Source: Datisca glomerata
Lineage: Eukaryota; Streptophyta; Magnoliopsida; Cucurbitales; Datiscaceae
Assembly: GCA_003255025.1 (NCBI GenBank)
Contig: QANY01004032.1
Span: forward strand, 248,001 to 312,000
Direction: 5' to 3'
Length of the DNA stretch: 64,000 bases
Each line of letters opens with the position of its first letter. Position 1 is the first letter of the stretch. Positions 12,077 through 23,839 of the stretch are shown in pieces. The translations under genes and the position numbers were made by a program. A model generated the notes under the pieces. It was given only the letters and a program-made list of their open reading frames with translations, ran no database searches and had not been told where the DNA came from.

Positions 12077-13440
12077 CACTATCATAACCTTATCAATTAT
12101 CTTTTAAAATTTGAAATTAGTATAATTTAAAACTAATTTTTAATTTTTAACTTTATGAAAGTTAAAGATTAATTGATTGATTGGGTTTGACCCAAATAAA
12201 TTGTTTATTGACTAAGTCAAATTCAATAATTTTAAAAGATAATTATAGAGATTTTTTAATTAAGAAAATAGTTTTTTCTAATTAAAAGGGGTTTGTTTGA
12301 AGCTTGAAGATTATGAAGATGAACATAAGGTGGAGAATGAGATATTTTGAAAATATGTAATCTTGAAGTCATTTTTGTAATTTTATTTCTTATTTCAATG
12401 GTTGTAATTTAGAAATACTCAATAGTCACTCAATCAATTGTTATTTATTTAATTGTTAAATAAATATTTATTGATATTATTGATAACATGACCACGCATT
12501 AGTCGATCACATGCCATACATGAAACCCCACACATTTTTATTTAATCATGCATCTCATAAGGACAAATATGATTTATTAGGATTGTCCTAATATGTTTAT
12601 ATGAACTGTTTTAAGAAATCAGTTGCATGTAAACTGCTAGGTTTTAATTAATTAAATTGGTAATCACACCACTCTAAAGGATATAATAACCTTTAGGATA
12701 ATCAACTTTAATAAAAGACTTTTATTAAAGTTTGATGAATATAATTAATTAGTTAATCTAAGTTCAACTAATTATGACTTGGGTTCTTTATAAGGTTAAA
12801 TAAACTTAGACCAAATAGAATGGATTAACTGTTACTTTCACATTCATGAGGTTATTATTTTAACTAGTAATTAATTTAGAATTAATTGATTAGTTAAAAT
12901 AGTAGTAATCATCCTAAAATAGTGAGTGAGAGAAAGTTGACATGTCAATGTAACCTATGGTCTCCATTATTAGTACAACACCGTGAGGTATAGTAACGGT
13001 CTCAAGATGGCTTTGTTTTCATCTCCCTTAGAAATGTTCCGAGCTGTATCAATACCAGAAGATTGGACTAAGTGATGCAGTTTAGTTTTGATTGACCCTA
13101 AGGCGGCGTATTCTAAATTAAGTCATGAAATCTGAAATGATGTGTTACACTCACAAAATCACAATTAAGCTTTCATGCGGATAATTGTAACTTGACCGAA
13201 TAAGCGATACCTTATTCTTAAAAGTGAAAATATGAGATATTTTAAGTTTAATTAATAAGGATGAGAATGTCGCATATACAATCTAAGATTAATCTGGCCG
13301 ACCATAAGCGGTACATTAATTTTTAGGTTGTTTTATCATGAATTAAAAAATAATAAATTTATGTGTTTAATATGTTGCATTCATGCATCACGTTTACTTT
13401 TCGAATTCTAGATATTTATTTCAATTATATTGAATTTTTA
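12077..13440. other. Non-coding AT-rich region before Copia gag, LTR/leader-like
   Basis: No ORF with a domain was seen. It lies between the minus-strand PBS-like site and the plus-strand Copia gag, so it may contain an LTR of one or both. A TTTTTCAG acceptor-like site at about 13440-13448 immediately precedes the gag reading frame. Confidence 0.3.
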
Positions 13441-13464
13441 TTTTTCAGTTATTATTATATCTAA

Positions 13465-14055
13465 CATAGGCAACTCTATTACTGCTTTACTTGCACTTGA
13501 GAAACTGAATGGTGATAATTTCATAAGATGAAAATCAAATTTAAACTTGATGCTAATTTGTGAGAACCACAAATTTATTTTTATTGAGAAATGTCCTGAA
13601 AAGCCCGCTGCCAATGCTCCTAAGAATGTTAGGGACAAGTTTGATGTTTAGATTCAATCCACCAACAAAGTGAAGTGCTACATGCTTGTGAGCATGAATG
13701 ATATTCTGAGAACCAAGCATGATATCATGGAGACTGCCTATGAGATTATGAAATCTCTACAGGTGATGTTGGGTAGCAGTCTGATGAAAGTCGTCATGAG
13801 GCTACTAGGAGCTACATGACGACCAAGATGAAGAAAGGTACTTTTGTGCATGAACATGTTTTAAACATGATCAACATGATGCATGCGGCAGAAGTACATG
13901 AGGTGACCATTGATGAACGAACTCAAGTCAACATTATACTTGAATCGCTCACACATGTTTTTTCTGTGTTCACCACCAACTATTTTATGAACAAGTTACA
14001 ATTCAACATGATCCAATTGTTGAATGAATTACATACTTTTGAGTCACTCAATTAG
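13465..14055 (+). pseudogene. Copia gag (UBN2 domain), broken
   Basis: The N-terminal part reads SITALLALEKLNGDNF, a gag start signature, but then hits in-frame stops at about 13530 and 13650. An open frame from 13816 continues the domain with TTKMKKGTFVHEHVLNMI and a DERTQVNIILESL-type segment typical of gag-polypeptide of LTR Copia (UBN2). It ends at a stop at 14055, just before the zinc-knuckle linker. Confidence 0.8.
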
Positions 14056-14058
14056 AGC

Positions 14059-14290
14059 ATGACCAAAGAGGGCGAGGCAAATGCTGGCAAGCAAATGTCT
14101 TCTTCCACTGTTGTTAAAAGTAACAAGAGGAAGAAGATCAATGGTAAGGGAAAAGGTAAGAACAAGAAAGGGAAAAAGACAAGACATCGCCGAAAGTCAA
14201 GAAGAACAAGAACGACAACAAGCTCAAGGGAAAATGTTTTCACTGTGGGTCGAAGGTCATTGTAAGAGAAACTATAACCAATCTCTCTGA
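14059..14290 (+). pseudogene. Copia nucleocapsid: Lys-rich linker plus zinc knuckle
   Basis: A highly basic GKGKGKNKKGKK-type linker is followed, after a frame change, by a degenerate CCHC knuckle (KCFHCGSKGHWKRN) at about 14230-14275. The final Cys of the knuckle is Asn in this copy. The knuckle binds element RNA in functional relatives. Confidence 0.7.
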
Positions 14291-14402
14291 GATGAAAAAG
14301 AAAGGTAAATATGATTTACTTGTACTTTAAACTTATTTAGTTGAATATGATTTGTCATATTAGATACTGGATTGAGGAGCCACTAATAATGTATGTTCTT
14401 CT

Positions 14403-15195
14403 TTGCAGATGTTTGATTCGTCAAGGGAGCTGGCTGATGGCGAGGTCTTTATGAAAGTTGTTAGTGGTGCGCTCGTGTTAGCAAAAGCATTGGGAACAAT
14501 CCGTTTACTTTTTAGAAATAATTATTTAGTTTTGAACGATGTTTATTATATTCCTGGATTTTTGAGAAATATGATTTCTCTTTCTCTTTTGTATGAACAT
14601 CTATTTGGAGTTTCTTTAATTAATAATGAGTTTATCATTTCTAAAAATGAATTCAATATTTGTCATGCAAAAGTATCGAATGGACTGTATATGCTTAAAC
14701 CGGCTGAAAGCACGTTAAATAATTTTAAATTATTTAAAGTAGCAAATTTTAAAAGTAACAAATGACAAAGAGTTTCTCATGAAGATGATAAAAAATATCT
14801 ATGGCATCTTATGGTAGGACATATTAATATAGATTGGTTAAACATGTTAACAAAGTATGGAAATTTGAGAGAACTAAAAGTTGAAACTCTTCATGTTTGT
14901 GAATCCTGTCTAGAGGTTAAAATGATCAAGAGACATTTCACAGAAAAAGCCCACTGAGCCAATGAACCACTTGAGCTAGTGCATAGTGATGTATGTGGAC
15001 CCATCAATGTACAAGCTAGATGTGGGTATGAGTATTTTGTCACTTTTATTGACAATTACTCAAGATATGTTTATACTTACCTAATGCATAGAAAGTCTGA
15101 AATATTTAGAAAGTTTAAAGATTTCAAAGATGAAGCTGAAAAGTAATTAGGTAAATCATTAAAAACCCTTCGATCAGATTGAGGTGATGAATACT
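14403..15195 (+). pseudogene. Copia GAG-pre-integrase and integrase core, truncated
   Basis: The open part (14403-14765) carries the linker between protease and integrase (LNDVYYIPGFLRNMISLS). After a stop, the frame resumes with LWHLMVGHINIDWLNML, a CESCLEVKM zinc-binding CxxC, then LELVHSDVCGPI (first catalytic Asp), FVTFIDNYSRYVYTYL and a second region SDxGDEYL ending the match. The HHCC zinc domain and two Asp of the DDE triad are visible; the Glu is lost with the truncation. Confidence 0.8.
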
Positions 15196-15209
15196 TGATA
15201 GCTGCATCC

Positions 15210-15314
15210 AAGGCCGCGGCTTCCCTTGACAGCCACGGCCAAGGCTGCGACTTCCCATGATAGCCACAGCTAAGGCCATGGCTTCCTTGACAACCACGGC
15301 AAAGGCCGCAGCTA
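15210..15314. repeat. 31-bp GC-rich tandem repeat (about 3.4 copies)
   Basis: Units at 15210-15240, 15241-15271 and 15272-15301 plus a partial follow the pattern AAGGCCGCGGCTTCC...CCACGG. The GC content contrasts sharply with the AT-rich surroundings. It sits exactly where the plus-strand Copia breaks off, in the leader of the minus-oriented LTR/PBS to the right. Minus-strand ORFs over it have no recognised domain. Confidence 0.85.
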
Positions 15315-15540
15315 GACTGCCGCACAGATGACTTTCCACCGTTGACTGTTAACAATGACCTCCGACGTTCCAAATTCAACAAAAAAATACATAAAATATA
15401 CTGAAAAAATATACGAGTTCTTAAATCTAATAAATTGCCAAATAATTATCAAATTTAACAACTCCATAACATAGTCATGTAAACACGTAATCATGGATCT
15501 AAAAACTCAATACCGATTCTCAATGATTCAACATGAATCG

Positions 15541-16075
15541 TCTAATACCACTTGTGTGTTAGAATCCTTATCGGTATAAACCATATCTCGAAACTCTAAG
15601 AACTCATGTTGAACATACCAAGAATCAAATAACTATTTGGGCGAAAGCATAACTGAATCTATGATGATAGATCGTTATTTAGAGTCAAGCGATTGGTCTT
15701 TAAGAACTACAAGATTCTCTATCAGAGAGTCTCTTTTGATTAAGTCTCTATGTTTTCTTTTAAACGATGATATATTTGTGAGAATATAATAGTTTTCTTA
15801 TATCAAGTGACATGGGGACTATAACCACATATATAAAGAACATATTTATTATCTTTTAGTATTTCTATTTTATTCCATGACAAAAATAGAAATTACCCTA
15901 AGATTTCTACACATCAAATGGTCAACATTCTATCAGATACCTTAAAACCCGAAATACTAAAACATTAGTTGATCGATTTTAGTTAGGTTTAATTTTATTT
16001 GATAGTCTGCAATACGTAATTATTTACCTATAAGTCCAACGTTGGATTAAGGATCCAATAGTAACTTCCATGGCC
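15541..16075 (-). repeat. Putative Copia 5' LTR end with PBS, minus orientation
   Basis: The minus strand reads ...GATTCTAACA then CACAAGTGGTATTAGACG: an LTR ending in CA (TGTTAGAATCC start at 15557 on the plus strand), a short spacer, and a tRNA-Met-type PBS (TGGTATTAGA, 15541-15550). The far end of the LTR could not be fixed, so the right coordinate is a guess. The coding part of this element is not present to the left. Confidence 0.4.
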
Positions 16076-17123
16076 TAAAGTTTGACTATTCCATTTCTTT
16101 CATCTCATCACTCTGTATTATTTCTTTCCATATCTTTTTCAACTAGTTGTTTCATCTTCTGGGTGACATTTTGCAGAGATTTTCTTATTCTTTGTCTTCT
16201 TCTTCCATCTAGGTAAATATTGATTTCTTTTTTATTTTTTCTCTCTTTCTCTAGGTTTTGATTTTCTCTCTTAATAATAAATGTTTACAGAGGCTACTAA
16301 GAAAGTTAGGGTTTTGGGAATCCTAGCCGAATAGGAAGAAAGAGAAAAGATTATGTCAAAGAGAGAATAACAATAGGAGGAGAGGGATAAAGGGAGATAT
16401 GATAGAGATGTTAACCGACGAAGAAGGACATAGTAGGGAGAGAGTCAAGGAGAAAGGCTTCGTTGGTCCATTGTTCGATCTCTAGGTGAGGTGAGGGTCA
16501 GACGATGGTGAGAGAGAGGTTTCGAATAGGATTTTTTAGGGCCAACTTTTTTGTCCTGTTTAGTCCCTCCGCTTAGGATGTGACTAAGTTATCATGTATT
16601 GGTGGGACTGAATAGTCCCACCGTATTAGTTAATGTTGGTGAATTTTTTAGCCAAAAATTGAATAATACTAAAATAGTACTATCCGATCTCTTTATATTG
16701 TCTAATCCTAGCATCCAAATAAGGCCTAGATGGCCTATATTAGTCCTAAAACAAATCAGGGAATATTATCAGCGACAATCTTGTATTCTACGATTTCTCT
16801 TAATTCACTTATGTGAATTAGTCAAAGAGATCAGATTTTGTGTAACAGAAAGATACTCTTCATTTTGGATATAAATAGGAGTATGTGATCTTAAAGACAA
16901 CTCAATACAAACTAATTACATTTGTCTATTCTCCCTTGTCTTCGTATTCATTCTCAAATTTATATTGTAAAACATTCCTTATAGAGATATTGTGACTCTA
17001 GTGTTAAAAGGCCTAGGCCAACAACTTTTATAAACTAGAATCTATGATGACCCTCTTATTATCTCTTTTAGTCATCGGGACTCTAATCCAAATGGGGGAG
17101 AGCAAAATGTTCTTATTTTTAAG
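16076..17123. other. Intergenic DNA, no gene seen
   Basis: No ORF with a recognised family is present. A short self-complementary block near 16540-16640 (GGGACTGAATAGTCCC) could be a MITE remnant, but I could not find both ends. Confidence 0.4.
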
Positions 17124-18286
17124 TAGGGGTGTTCATGGTTCGGTTCGGTTGGTTATTTGGGGAAAAATCAAATTGAACTGGAACTTTCAGTTCAGCTGTG
17201 TACCGAACCAAACCGTCAAGGTTAAATGAACCGAATCAAACCTAACCGTGAGTTTTAGTTCGGTTCGATTCCGTTCAGTTCGTCGGTTCAACATTAACCG
17301 TGTAAAAAGTAATCCACGAAAATTATAACATCAAACCTGCAAACTTTACATATCTTCAAACTAATATTTCAACATCAAAATTAGGATTGAGACATTTTAG
17401 AATTTGTTATTACAAACCCCAAAAAAGAAATATATTCCATACATACATCTACAAGAAAAATCAATACAAATTGTAATTAAAATCTGTTATTACAAACCGT
17501 AAATCAGAAATAATCAAGCTTAAATCTATTACTAAAAGCCCTAGATTAGTAAAAATAAACTTATTCTATAATTACAAACCCTAAATCAAGAAAAAACACT
17601 TATAATCTACAATAACAAACCGTATACGCAAAAACATATTTCTTACATCAACTGCGAGCAGATCTGAGGGTAAAAGCCATCCTTTTAGGGTTCAAAGATG
17701 CATATTTGATTCTGAAGGTGCAAGCACATGAACAGAGCCTCATATGAACAAAGCCTTCCTCTGAAGGTGTGAGCAGATCTGAGGGTGATGGTGTAAGCAG
17801 ATGCATATATGATGCTGTGAGCAGATCTGAGGCTTTGAACCGGATCTGAGGGAGTAAGGCTTGGAAGCATATCTGATCTGAGGGAGTGAGGGTTCGAAGA
17901 GATGAGAGAGGGGGAAGACAAGAGATCAAAGAGAAGAGATGGGGAAGGAGAGAGTTAGAAGATCAGAGGGGGAAGGAGGGTTAGACGAGGGGGAAGAAGC
18001 TTCTGCGTGTGAGACTCTCACAGTGAGATTAGAAAGTTAGACAAAGGGGAAGGGCTTTTGCATGTGAGAGGAGAGAGACGAGGGAGAAAGGACTAAAGGA
18101 CTAAGGTTTGTACTTAGTGTGTGTGTGTGTGTATATATAATTTATTTATTTATTTATACTTCGGTTTGGTACGGTTCGGTTCAAAATCACAAGATTTTTC
18201 AACCAAATCGACCATTTTAGGTATATAACCGACCGAACTGACCATTGTAGGTTTTGTTCGGTTTGGGATAATTTTGAACACCCCTA
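17124..18286. mobile_element. hAT-type element 1 (1163 bp) with perfect 8-bp TSD
   Basis: The ends are perfect 12-bp inverted repeats TAGGGGTGTTCA / TGAACACCCCTA. They are flanked by identical 8-bp duplications TTTTTAAG at 17116-17123 and 18287-18294, the length made by hAT transposases. Subterminal regions are packed with GGTTCGG/CCGAACC motifs, also typical. The interior has no transposase; it contains a region rich in CTCAGATC motifs and a GT/TTTA microsatellite near 18118-18160. Non-autonomous. Confidence 0.92.
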
Positions 18287-18464
18287 TTTTTAAGAATGTT
18301 AAAGATCTAATTTCGTACATGGTCATTGATGTGTAACTATAAAACTTGCTTTGTAAATAAGACGATTTCCCTTCTTTCATAGTCGAACCCTCAGTACTTC
18401 AGCTTGAACTCTGGGTCTATCCAGAATTATCAAACGCAGGAGTAATAATACCCTTCTAGTTGAC

Positions 18465-18870
18465 TAGGGGTGAACACGGTTCGGTTCGATTCGGTTAGTA
18501 GATTAAAATTGAACTGAACCAAAAATTTAGGTTTGGATATATGCCAAACTGAAATGAATCGTGAAGGTCAAAAGAATAGAACCATGAGTTTCGATTCGGT
18601 TTTTCAGTTTGGTATTAGTAACTAAAAAACAACTTTTTAAATGATATTATTGAAAAAATTTATAAAAAACCAGAGTTTTGTATAGGTCCGGTTCGGTTCA
18701 ATATGAAATTATATATAAAAAATAATATGAATTTAAGTTTTTGGTTCGATTCAACAACTAAACATTTATTGAACTAAACCAAAGAGCGACCAAGCTGAAC
18801 CGAACTGTGAGGGCCTAAAGTACCGATCGAACCGACTATTTTCATTTTGGTTTAGTTTTGAACACCCGTA
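18465..18870. mobile_element. hAT-type element 2 (406 bp) with perfect 8-bp TSD
   Basis: Ends TAGGGGTGAAC / GAACACCCGTA are flanked by TAGTTGAC at both 18457-18464 and 18871-18878. The subterminal GGTTCGGTTCGATTCGG motifs match element 1, so the two belong to one family. It is a non-autonomous MITE-like deletion form inserted only 178 bp from element 1. Confidence 0.92.
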
Positions 18871-18939
18871 TAGTTGACCCTTGCCCTCTCCTGGCTTCCA
18901 GCTTTGTTGCTTTTTGATTCATCCCACCTTTTCCTTATG

Positions 18940-19130
18940 ATCTTATTAACTACTACGATTGCGTTTTTCGACGACACGCGATAAAAAAAGTCACGACGGG
19001 GTCTTAGTGCCCCCGTCATTTGTAGTAAATTAAACAATAAAACGACGGGGACTAGATATCCCGTCGTAATGGAGACATGAAAAGTACGACGGGTGTCCAA
19101 TTCCCCGTTGGAGCTCGAACTAGTTTGTGG
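18940..19130. mobile_element. CACTA-like subterminal repeat block
   Basis: Repeated ACGACGGGG/CCCCGTCGT motifs (at least six in 190 bp, both orientations) resemble the subterminal arrays of CACTA elements. No clean CACTA or TAGTG end was found next to it, so the call is tentative. Confidence 0.3.
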
Positions 19131-19159
19131 TTTTTTGGGTCAAGACTATAGCAATCCCA

Positions 19160-20261
19160 AATTTGATATTCTTGACAACAAGGCTACTTATATGATATCT
19201 TTTTTGCAACTGCCAACTTGCAGCTCTTCATAATTAAAACACACCTTATAATCTCTCAAATTCTTTCCTGACTTTTGTTTGACAGCCAACAAATTGGTGA
19301 CTACTTGAAAATGGTTTTTTTACGACCGTGAATCACAATCATAAAAATGACACCGTGAAAACATCACAACATTTTTCACGATTGTGGTTTTTCCATGATG
19401 GTGCAATTTTTGCTTTGGTGTCCATTGCAATAAATGAGAGAAATATGCTTGAAATAAAAGAGGAATTTTTACAATGGTGTATTAACTAACCGAGATGTAC
19501 TCTTTAACACAACGGTATGTGTAAAAGATGTCGTCTTATATTCATTACAATACTTTAATAATATAGATGAGTTCTTTGCCAAATCAATCCAACTAATAAA
19601 ATTACAGAATAAAAATAAAATAGAAAATAATGCACAATGTGCATATGCTTGAAATCTACTGTCAGATCAAATTCCCACGCATCACCTGATGAATTCAAAA
19701 ATATGCAAGACAATGAAACGACGAAGGATTATCTCAACACAGTTTGATGCCCAGTCTAATACACTCCGACGCTCAAGTCAGTAAGGTGTATTTGAAATTG
19801 TATTATCGAGGGTTGAGGGGTCACCATCTATTTATATTGAATGAAAGATAGCATTTGAAGAATATTCTCCTTAGATCAGTTTCTTTTCAATTATTATCTT
19901 ATCACTTCAAACAATATTGTGATTATTTTGGGTTGTTGAGATCGTGTTAATGTTTCGTCGGAGGGGATGATCCCCCTAACACGATGAGCCCTCAGTCATC
20001 TTGGTGACCTAGGACAAAATGATCCCTCAGTCATCCTAGTGACCTTGGACATGATGAGCCCTTGGTCATCTTGGTGACCTCAGACAATATGAACCCTCAG
20101 TCATCTTGGTGACCACGAACATGATGAGCCCTCGGTCATCCTGGTGACCTCGGACATGATGAGCCATCGGTCATCCGGGTGACCTTGGACATGATGAGCC
20201 TTGGGTCCTCTTGGTGACCTCAGACAAGATAAGCCCTCGATCATCTTGGTGACCTTGGGCC
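19160..20261. repeat. Segmental duplication, copy 1 (flank + partial LTR)
   Basis: This segment recurs at 25812-26902. The first 485 bp are not LTR but flanking DNA, and differ from the second copy at only about 3-4 positions by eye. The remaining part is the left 620 bp of the Tat LTR and is more diverged. Copy 1 lacks a roughly 23-bp piece near 19812 that copy 2 and the 30-kb LTR keep. Confidence 0.9.
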
Positions 20262-20395
20262 CTCTAAAGTGGGTCCGTCGCCTAAGGCCCTTGGGCTAGA
20301 GGCTTATGGGCCTTCCATTATAAGATAAGGGTTGGACCTTCCCCTAAATCCTCATTTGAAGTGGGACGTGGACCAAATGTTTTTGTATCCCCACA
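19646..20395 (-). repeat. Tat element left (3') LTR, 750 bp
   Basis: It runs from TGCTTGAAATC to TATCCCCACA on the plus strand; in element sense it starts TGTGGGGATAC and ends ...CAAGCA. A purine tract (GAAGTGGGGGCAAG in element sense, about 20398-20411) adjoins it. It pairs with the LTR at 30274-31010. The middle is a 35-bp minisatellite. Confidence 0.85.
19981..20261. repeat. 35-bp minisatellite inside LTR (about 8 copies)
   Basis: The unit is GATGAGCCCTCGGTCATC followed by CTGGTGACCTCGGACAT, with point variation between copies. The same array occurs in the LTR copies at 26656-26902 and about 30631-30880 with fewer units, so copy number changes between LTRs. Confidence 0.93.
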
Positions 20396-21255
20396 ACTTG
20401 CCCCCACTTCTCAAGTCTAGAGTGCATCGTTAGAGTTAGGAAGTAAATGTTGGTGGGAGTGATGGGCTTCATCTTAGTTTCCAAGCTAAATGGTGTCACT
20501 GGTCGTGAGTTTTTTTATCAATTGCGTGCGTTAGGTCGGTAAGTGCATGCCTTTGTATTCAAGCGTCCTGTGCGCCAAGTTGAATGTTGGACAGGGCTAG
20601 AATGTTTTGGATATTGTTACATCAGATCTTGCCGAGTGCATTCTGCTTTGTGAACTGGCTGAGCACTCATTGGGCTCAGCCTTGGAGGGTCTGCTCGGGT
20701 GCCTATCGATCTTGGCCTTACTGGACCTGGCCTAGCGCTCAAGGGCCCGACCTTAAAAGCTTGGTCGAGCGCTCAGCACGCTCAGCCTTACGGGCCTTTA
20801 CCATGCACTGAGCGCTCGGCCTTGTGCATTTCAATTTTGGGGAAAAATCCAATTTTCCCTCCCTTTTGAAATACCAATTTTTGAGATTTCTTCTCCAAAA
20901 TTTTCTCTTTCTTCTCCAAAATTTCATCCTTCTTGTCCATAAATGCCATTCAATCCTTCATCCAAAATGACTCATTTCCTTCATCATTTCTCAATCTCCC
21001 ATCCTCATATCTGACCTTTTTTCATATTTCAAGGTGGTGGAGCTTGCTTATAAACTTTATGGAGGAATTCTCTTGACCTATAGGTTTCTCCTTATTTATA
21101 GAGATTAGTTTTCTTAAATTTCTTCTTTCCCTTATTTCCTTAGGTCTCCATTTATCTCCAATTTCCATTTTCTGGCGAACATCCGATGAATATTACTTTC
21201 TTTGATTTGGTTTTTATATCACTTTCATAGAGTTTGTGTTTGCTATCCATCAAAC
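20396..21255. other. Tat element untranslated region beside 3' LTR
   Basis: The region between the polypurine tract and the antisense ORF is repeated in the second copy at 31011-31430. A block at 20640-20815 with repeated GCTCAGC/GGGCTCAGCCTT and GCCTTACTGG/GGGCC-type motifs is GC-richer than its surroundings. No coding domain was recognised. It is likely promoter/leader DNA for the opposite-strand ORF. Confidence 0.5.
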
Positions 21256-23477
21256 ATGTCTAATTTTAACATAGCCCGAATGTTTGATGATGATGTTGTA
21301 CCATTGGGGATAAGTGTGAGAGCTGATGAATTGGTTGCTATTGAGGGAGTTGATAAGGTCATGAGAGGTTGAAGAAGGAGACCGAGAATGGAGCTGAGGG
21401 CATGAATAATGGTGGAGCTGAGGGTATGACTGAGGAAGAGGCTGAGGGTACCGAGGGTGATGCTGAACACGATCGAGTGAGGGTACCGTTAATGTTCCCT
21501 ATTGCTACTCTAACTGAGCTTCACCTAGAGACGTATCGAGTAGAATATGGTTTTGCCACGTCCACTGAGATGAAGCTCCCAAGCGAGTTTGAACGACCTA
21601 ACTCTTCCTTGCCGGATGGATGGGTACGATTTCACGTATTTCCCTTTAGATTTGGCCTTAGACTCCCTCTACTGAGATTTATAAGTGTGGTGTTGAACTT
21701 TTACAACCTTAATCCCACTCAGTTATTACCCAACGCTTAGAGGACTCTTCTTTTCCTTCTAGTGCTAGGACATAAGAATGAGGTCGGTATGAGCCTTAAA
21801 CTTCTGAGGAGTTTATATTATTTGGTTGAGCACATGAGTGCTAGTCACTATTACTTGAACGCTAGATCAGAAACTTCATTACTTACTGAAAAGACAACTA
21901 GCAATAAGTATTGGAAGGAGAAATATTTTTTTATCTGAGGGGAGTGGTATTGTCCTTCAGATGAGATTTCTCTTGATGTTACTAACGTGGGAACAAGTTG
22001 GGGTATTTAAGGTAGAATAAAATATGTTTTATTCTAGATATTACATGTTCATTGTATGTTGATGCATACTATCCTTTTTTACAACATCTGGGTCTTGCGG
22101 TCTCATTGATTTCACTAAAATGACAAGAACATTTAAGCATCTACACGGCTATCCTAATAGGCACATTGTTGAGGTTTTAACGGAGAAGAATCTCAAGGCT
22201 GCGGGTTTTTGGGAGCACGCAGTCAAACTTCCCCAAGGTATCCCCCTATGTCACCCTGGCACATTACCTCCCTTCTATTTTCTTAGGTCTGTAATTTATT
22301 GCCTATATAGGACTGAACCTGAGCTGATTCTTTCCAACCCACTATTGATTTGATGATGTCATCCAGGGCCAAGCTTTCTTACTAAGAAGTGAAGTGGTTG
22401 GAGAGGGAGTCAAGAAAAAGGAAAAGAAAAAAAGGTTCCCTAGAATATCCTCGCATTTGATCACGGATCTGCGCCCACGTCTTCATACACAGCTGATGAT
22501 TTCTGACTCAGCCTTGTGATGGGCCATCATCTGATCTTCCACAGATTGACTCCACTATGCGCCCAGCGCGACATCGTCACCAAGAGAAGAGACCCTTTGA
22601 CGTGATAGAGGGGACGGAGGAGATCCGCGCGTCTGTTCATCGGTCTATCTCACTTCCACACGATGCATGCTTGCAGGAGGATAATGCCAGTGCCCTTGAT
22701 GTAGTCGAAAGGATACTCACGCCGCGTGATCGATCATTGATGATCTCTAAAAATTAAGAGGATATTGTTTGCAATTCTATTGGTAAGACCATTCGCGCAA
22801 GTCCTTATCTTCTACTCACTTAAGTTTGGTTTAGTTAGCAATTTTCTTGTTGATGTTCCTTTGTTATCTTTTCAGTCCTTCCAGACGCTGACGATGGTAG
22901 CGAAGAAATACAGCCGTCAATATGAAGAATTGAAGAATGCAAAGAAATAGATCACATCCGTTCGAGCATATGTGGAGAGTTTGAAGGAGAGGGCAACCGT
23001 GTCTGAGGCTGATTTCCTTACACTGGAGAGATAAATGAGGAAAATCACTCGTGAACAAAATGAGCTGAAAACTCAATCTGAAGCATTAGAGACTGCTCAT
23101 CGAGAGGCGCTAAAGGCTGCGAATGATGAGCTTGAGGCAATGAAAGAGGATCTTGCCTCAGCCCAACGGGAGGTGTTGATGGAGTATAACATTAGCTACA
23201 TAGCTTATAAGAGCAACTTGAAGAAAGATATCATGAAGGGCAAGACCGATTGGAGCCCTTTGTACTCCTCGTCAGATGAAAGTGATGGATAGTGGTGGCT
23301 GACAATGAGGGGACAACTCCAGTTGAAATCGAATTCTTGTCTGAAAATCCCCTGGACCCTCATCCCGAGATTGAGATACTAGTTGATACATCTACGCGCT
23401 CGGGGGTCGATGCTCATGACTTGGCTCAAACTCATACTCCTCTAGAAGCCAGCTTTTTTGAAGGACTCAAGCTCTGA
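21256..23477 (+). pseudogene. Tat antisense ORF, putative gypsy-type transposon protein domain
   Basis: It reads opposite to the element's gag-pol. From ATG 21256 (MSNFNIARMFDDDVVPLG) it hits a stop near 21370 and shifts to 21369-21740, an acidic Glu/Gly stretch followed by a domain with LPDGWVRFHVFPFRFGLRLP and VLNFYNLNPTQLLPNA. This resembles the plant 'putative gypsy type transposon' family (PF04195-like). The frame continues after stops to about 22010, a probable intron (22013-22084) follows, then 22120-22353. The C-terminal part (22557-23477) includes a coiled-coil segment rich in Glu/Lys/Gln (ELKTQSEALETAHREALKAA). The protein's function is unknown. Multiple stops make this copy non-functional. 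Confidence 0.7.
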
Positions 23478-23839
23478 ACTTTTATCTAGTTTGACCCTAT
23501 TTGGTCATGTATGACCTTGTCTCTTTTTTAGGGGCTTGAGATCAGACACTTTTAGTTACGCAACTCATTTTTTTTCGTGGGCTTCTATACTTTTGAATTG
23601 AGAATGTCAACGTAAAAACATATTTCTAATGAAAGCTAAATTTGGAACGCACCTTTTTTCTACTTGGTGTTGGTCACTTGGCGTGAATTAAGTCTTCAAA
23701 CTTTAAATCTGAAGTTTAATAGTGAAGTTTCTTGTAGATGATTATGAGTATTGGGTCTATCAATCTAGGTCATGCGTCAATCCCTGAAACATGTGAATGT
23801 GACAATTATTCATTGCTTTGATTGAAGTCTTTAATCATT
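23478..23839. other. Tat spacer after antisense ORF
   Basis: Non-coding DNA between the antisense ORF stop and the tandem repeats. The second Tat copy lacks this part (it jumps from about 22700-equivalent to 23850-equivalent sequence near 32720). No motif was recognised. Confidence 0.5.

Larger units (their letters stand above)
13465..15195 (+). mobile_element. Ty1/Copia 5' half (gag, protease region, integrase), truncated
   Basis: The plus-strand order is gag (UBN2-type) at 13465-14055, a basic linker and CCHC zinc knuckle at about 14059-14290, a protease remnant at about 14360-14400, then GAG-pre-integrase and the integrase core at 14403-15195. Recognisable integrase stops just after the second catalytic Asp region. 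Several stops and frameshifts break it. RT, RNase H and the 3' LTR are absent, and at about 15200 it meets a GC-rich repeat belonging to an oppositely oriented element. Confidence 0.8.

Noticed and set aside
15077..15382. Minus-strand ORFs rich in Gly, Trp and Cys
   Set aside because: They translate the 31-bp GC-rich tandem repeat and have no recognised domain; more likely retroelement leader than gene.
19981..20261. Regular short repeats that could suggest a CRISPR array
   Set aside because: The 35-bp units are contiguous without unique spacers and lie inside a plant LTR; this is a minisatellite.
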